64,000 bases of DNA. Source: Pseudomonas sp. TCU-HL1 (GTDB lineage Bacteria; Pseudomonadota; Gammaproteobacteria; Pseudomonadales; Pseudomonadaceae). The stretch is taken from the NCBI RefSeq assembly GCF_001708505.1, contig NZ_CP015992.1:4526001-4590000 (forward strand), read 5' to 3'. Both the position numbers and the translations under genes were made by a program. Positions 59,809 through 64,000 of the stretch are shown one piece after another. The stretch's first letter is position 1. The number at the start of each line of letters is the position of its first letter. Under the pieces are notes generated by a model, which was not told the DNA's origin, made no database searches, and saw only the letters and a list, made by a program, of their open reading frames with translations.

Positions 59809-59879
59809 GTAGCGGGCCCGCCGGAGCCGGCGAGGTCCTGAGGACGGGCGGCATGTTAGCGACGTCCGCGCATTTTGTC

Positions 59880-59911
59880 ATGCCTCGCGGGACAGGTGTC
59901 CCGCGAGGCAT
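59880..59911 (-). terminator. Strong hairpin downstream of leucine dehydrogenase
   Basis: A perfect 15-bp inverted repeat, ATGCCTCGCGGGACA with TGTCCCGCGAGGCAT, has a 2-nt centre and begins 6 bp after the stop at 59917. There is no long T run on the minus side. It is the probable terminator of the gene. Confidence 0.75.
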
Positions 59912-59916
59912 TTGCC

Positions 59917-60969
<1,053 letters not shown>

Positions 60970-61027
60970 GGATGTACCTCGAATCGGTGTTGGCATGTTT
61001 CAAGTCGAAGGGGGCCCTCTCCCCCGG

Positions 61028-61053
61028 CCCCTCTCCCGCAAGCGGGAGAGGGG
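61028..61053 (-). terminator. Hairpin after indolepyruvate oxidoreductase gene
   Basis: CCCCTCTCCCGC with GCGGGAGAGGGG and a 2-nt loop (AA) form a strong 12-bp stem located 24 bp beyond the stop codon at 61078. This CCCTCTCCC-type repeat recurs in many Pseudomonas intergenic regions. Confidence 0.7.
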
Positions 61054-61077
61054 GGAGGTCTGAGGTCGTAACTGTGT

Positions 61078-64000
61078 TCAGGCAGCAGGGTCGAACAGGT
61101 GCAGCACCTGGATTTCGCTGGCGGTGAGGCGGGCGCGGAGCTGTTTCTCCTGCTCGCGGACCTTGGCCAGGGCGCGTTCCTTCACCGGGCCGTAGCCACG
61201 GATCTGCTCCGGCAGTTCGGCGAGGGCGACGGCGGCGGCGTAGTTGCCCGGTTTCAGCTCCTTGATGAGCAGGTCGACCGTGGCCTCGTACTCGGCGATC
61301 AGTTGGCGCTCGAGCCTGCGCTCCTCGCTGTAGCCGAAGAGATCGAACGCGGAGCCGCGTAGGAACTTGAAGTTGGCCAGCACGCCAAAGGCCTTGAGCA
61401 TCCAGGGCCCGAAGCGACGCTTGCGCGGCTCGCCGGTGACCGGATCAGCCTTGGCCAGCCAGGACGGCGCCAGGTGGAACTCCAGGTGGTAGTCGCCCTG
61501 GAACTGGGCTTCCAGTTGCTTGCGGAAGGTGGCATCGCTGTAGAGGCGCGCCACTTCGTATTCGTCCTTGTAGGCCAGCAACTTGGCGTAGTAGCGCGCG
61601 ACGGAACGGGTCAGGGCCTTGTCCTCACCGCTGTCGGCCTTGCGCACACGCTCCACCAGGGCGCGGTAGCGCTCGGCGTAGGCGGCGTTCTGGTAGGCGC
61701 GCAAGTGGTCAGCGCGGTACTGGACGATCTCTTCCAGGGTTTCGCAGCGCGGGGCTTCCGCTTCCGCCGGTTTGGCCAGTTTTTCCACGGCGGCCAGGTC
61801 GTGGGCAGCACGACGGCCCCAGAGGAAGGCCTGCTGGTTGAGGACGACCGATACACCGTTGAGCTCGATGGCCTTGTCTATGGCTTCAGCGGAGATGGGC
61901 ACCAGGCCGCGCTGATAGGCGTAGCCGAGCATGAACAGGTTGGTGGCGATGCTGTCGCCCAGCAGGCGGGTGGCCAGGCGGGTGGCGTCGACGAAATGGG
62001 TCTTGGCCTCGCCCACCGCTTCCACCAGCGCTTCGCGCATGGCCTGGCCCGGCACCTGGGCGTCGGGATTGCGGGTGAACTCAGCGGTGGCGGCTTCATG
62101 GCTGTTGACGACCGCATGGGCGATGCGGTCGTTGAGCTTGGCCAGGGCCTCCTCGCTAGCGGCGACCACCAGGTCACAGCCCAGCAGCAGGTCAGTCTCA
62201 CCGGCGGCGATGCGCACGGCGTAGATGTCGCCCTGCTTGGCAGCAATTCGGATGTGGGTGACCACCGGGCCGAACTTCTGCGCCAGGCCGGCCTGGTCAA
62301 GCACAGTACAGCCCTTGCCTTCGATGTGGGCGGCCATGCCCAGCAGCGCGCCGACGGTGGTCACGCCGCTGCCGCCAACGCCCGGCAGGAGGATGTTCCA
62401 GGGGCGGCTCAGGTTCGGCTGACGCGGCTCCGGCAAGGCCACGAAGAGCGCCTTGGCACCCGCGGCTTCCGGCTGGCGCAGGCTGCCACCATGCACGGTG
62501 ACGAAGCTCGGGCAGAAGCCTTCGACGCAGGAGAAATCTTTGTTGCAGGCGTTCTGGTCGATCTGGCGCTTGCGCCCCAGCTCGGTTTCCAGCGGCAGTA
62601 CGGAAAGGCAGTTGGACTTGACGCTGCAGTCGCCGCAGCCTTCGCACACGGCCGGGTTGATGAAAGCGCGCTTGGCCGGGTCCACCAGTTTGCCGCGCTT
62701 GCGGCGGCGGCGCTTTTCGGTGGCGCAGGTCTGGTCGTAGATCAGCACCGACACGCCCTTGAACTCGCGCAGTTCGCGCTGCACGGCATCCAGTTCGCGG
62801 CGATGGTGGAAAGTGACGATGGGCGCGAAGGTGGCGCGGGTCGGGTATTTCTCCGGCTCGTCGGTCACCAGAGCGATGCGCTTCACGCCTTCGGCGAAGA
62901 CCTGCTGGCTGAGCTGGTCGACGCGCAACTCGCCATCGATGGGCTGGCCGCCGGTCATGGCCACGGCATCGTTGTAGAGAATCTTGTAGGTGATGTTGAC
63001 CCCGGCGGCGACGGCCGCGCGCAGGGCCAACTGGCCGGAGTGGAAGTAGGTGCCGTCACCCAGGTTCTGGAAGATGTGCGGGGTGTCGGTGAACGGGGCC
63101 TGGCCGATCCAGGTGGCGCCCTCCCCGCCCATCTGGGTGAAGGTGTCGGTGTTGCGATCCATCCACTGGGTCATGTAGTGGCAGCCGATGCCGCCCTGGG
63201 CGCGGCTGCCTTCGGGCAGCTTGGTGGAGCTGTTGTGCGGGCAGCCGGAGCAGAAGTGCGGGGTGCGCGTGGTGGTGTGCTTGGGTGCGGCCAGGGCCTT
63301 TTCCTTGGCGGCGAGGAAGGCCAGGCGGGATTCGATCTGCTCGCTGGAATAGATGGGCGCCAGGCGCTTGGCGATGACGCGGGCGATCATGGCCGGGGTC
63401 AACTCGCTGAGGTTGGGCAGCAGGGAGTTGCCTTCCTCGTCGAACTCGCCCACCACGCGCGGGCGCTTATCCACAGGCCAGTTGTAGAGCTGGCCGGTGA
63501 GCTGGTCTTCGATGATGCTGCGCTTCTCTTCCACCACCAGGATTTCGTCCAGTCCTTGGGCGAACTCATGCACGGAGATCGGTTCCAGCGGCCAGCTCAT
63601 GCCCACCTTGAGCACCCGCAGGCCGACCTTGGCGCAGAGTTCGTCATCCAGGCCCAGGTCGTTCAGGGCCTGGCGCACGTCGAGGTAGGACTTGCCGGTG
63701 GTGATAATGCCCAGGCGCGGGTTCGGCGAATCCAGGGTGACCTGGTTGAGCTTGTTGGCATGGGCGAACGCGCGGGCGGCGTAGATCTTGTACATGTTCA
63801 GGCGCTTTTCCTGCGCCAGGGGCGGGTCCGGCCAGCGGATATGCACGCCGTCTTCCGGCAGAACGAAGTCGTGCGGAATCTTCACCTCGACCCGCAGCGG
63901 GTCCACGTCCACCACGGCGGAGGAGTCGACGTTCTCTGCGATGGTTTTCAGCGCCACCCAGCAGCCGCTGTAGCGCGACAGCTCCCAGCCGATGATGCCG
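61078..64000 (-). CDS. Indolepyruvate:ferredoxin oxidoreductase, fused alpha-beta-gamma type, 5' end outside window
   Basis: This protein is incomplete; the window holds the C-terminal 974 residues. The frame continues through 63957 to the edge, and the Met there is internal because coding sequence (GIIGWELSRYSG) precedes it. FCSGCPHNSSTKLPEGS and GIGCHYMTQWMDRN mark the TPP-binding part. A ferredoxin-like Cys cluster (NPAVCEGCGDCSVKSNC, then CNKDFSCVEGFCPSF) binds iron-sulfur clusters. LLPGVGGSGVTTVGALL begins the gamma domain. It converts indolepyruvate or other aryl-2-oxoacids to acyl-CoA with ferredoxin reduction. This is a core-genome gene of aromatic amino-acid catabolism. Confidence 0.93.
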   Translation of the reverse strand, partial: GIIGWELSRYSGCWVALKTIAENVDSSAVVDVDPLRVEVKIPHDFVLPEDGVHIRWPDPPLAQEKRLNMYKIYAARAFAHANKLNQVTLDSPNPRLGIITTGKSYLDVRQALNDLGLDDELCAKVGLRVLKVGMSWPLEPISVHEFAQGLDEILVVEEKRSIIEDQLTGQLYNWPVDKRPRVVGEFDEEGNSLLPNLSELTPAMIARVIAKRLAPIYSSEQIESRLAFLAAKEKALAAPKHTTTRTPHFCSGCPHNSSTKLPEGSRAQGGIGCHYMTQWMDRNTDTFTQMGGEGATWIGQAPFTDTPHIFQNLGDGTYFHSGQLALRAAVAAGVNITYKILYNDAVAMTGGQPIDGELRVDQLSQQVFAEGVKRIALVTDEPEKYPTRATFAPIVTFHHRRELDAVQRELREFKGVSVLIYDQTCATEKRRRRKRGKLVDPAKRAFINPAVCEGCGDCSVKSNCLSVLPLETELGRKRQIDQNACNKDFSCVEGFCPSFVTVHGGSLRQPEAAGAKALFVALPEPRQPNLSRPWNILLPGVGGSGVTTVGALLGMAAHIEGKGCTVLDQAGLAQKFGPVVTHIRIAAKQGDIYAVRIAAGETDLLLGCDLVVAASEEALAKLNDRIAHAVVNSHEAATAEFTRNPDAQVPGQAMREALVEAVGEAKTHFVDATRLATRLLGDSIATNLFMLGYAYQRGLVPISAEAIDKAIELNGVSVVLNQQAFLWGRRAAHDLAAVEKLAKPAEAEAPRCETLEEIVQYRADHLRAYQNAAYAERYRALVERVRKADSGEDKALTRSVARYYAKLLAYKDEYEVARLYSDATFRKQLEAQFQGDYHLEFHLAPSWLAKADPVTGEPRKRRFGPWMLKAFGVLANFKFLRGSAFDLFGYSEERRLERQLIAEYEATVDLLIKELKPGNYAAAVALAELPEQIRGYGPVKERALAKVREQEKQLRARLTASEIQVLHLFDPAA

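Overview
The window looks like a Pseudomonas chromosome. It is GC-rich and carries a MvaT-type H-NS analogue, a leucine dehydrogenase and a large indolepyruvate:ferredoxin oxidoreductase beside a tRNA-Arg(CCU). About 46 kb at the left is a catabolic supercluster with its own export, sensing and regulation. It is followed by a signalling gene (GAF-GAF-GGDEF-EAL), a roughly 9 kb accessory island (about 49.4-59.7 kb), and ordinary core genes at the right edge.

Left part (1-17 kb): a FadB-like enzyme and a FadA-like thiolase; a MalT/AlkS-architecture LuxR activator; acyl-CoA synthetase, aldehyde dehydrogenase and acyl-CoA dehydrogenase; an RND pump with its adaptor and a divergent TetR; and a ferredoxin reductase, a [2Fe-2S] ferredoxin and an AveC-like membrane protein.

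Middle (17-32 kb): one tightly coupled 14-gene minus-strand run. It starts with a Rieske dioxygenase (alpha, beta) and continues through crotonases, an SDR, an alpha/beta hydrolase, an HMG-CoA-synthase/OB-fold fusion, an SCP2-type thiolase and a 3-hydroxyacyl-CoA dehydrogenase. It ends with a module like the C5-dicarboxylate steps of the ethylmalonyl-CoA and itaconate pathways: hydratase, CitE-type lyase, methylsuccinyl-CoA-dehydrogenase-like enzyme and class III CoA-transferase. The likely theme is oxidation of a hydrophobic branched or cyclic compound down to a substituted succinyl-CoA that is then split. The substrate is not identifiable from sequence alone.

Right part of the cluster (32-47 kb): two TetR regulators, a three-His-box membrane oxygenase with a rubredoxin, a chemoreceptor, a phytoene-desaturase-like flavoprotein, a second AveC-like protein, an orphan NorE/NorF-like pair, an APH-like kinase, a CrtC-like protein, another TetR, an SDR, a MaoC-like protein and a tyrosine phosphatase.

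The most striking observation is a repeated operator, TCGTCG-N4-CGACGA, found at eight places. Each copy lies 22-23 nt upstream of a -10-like hexamer in front of a catabolic operon, the chemoreceptor or a regulator. The half-site symmetry and the centre near -42 are what a class II LuxR-family activator would use. This ties dispersed operons into one regulon, probably driven by the 890-residue LuxR-type protein.

The island holds a MvaT paralogue, degenerate IS5 and HTH remnants, a serine resolvase whose 3' end is tandemly duplicated into two coupled ORFs, a long AT-rich stretch, an archaeo-eukaryotic-type primase fused to an ATPase domain, an AlpA-like regulator and a BRCT-domain protein. It stops just before the tRNA-Arg gene. 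No tyrosine integrase is seen.
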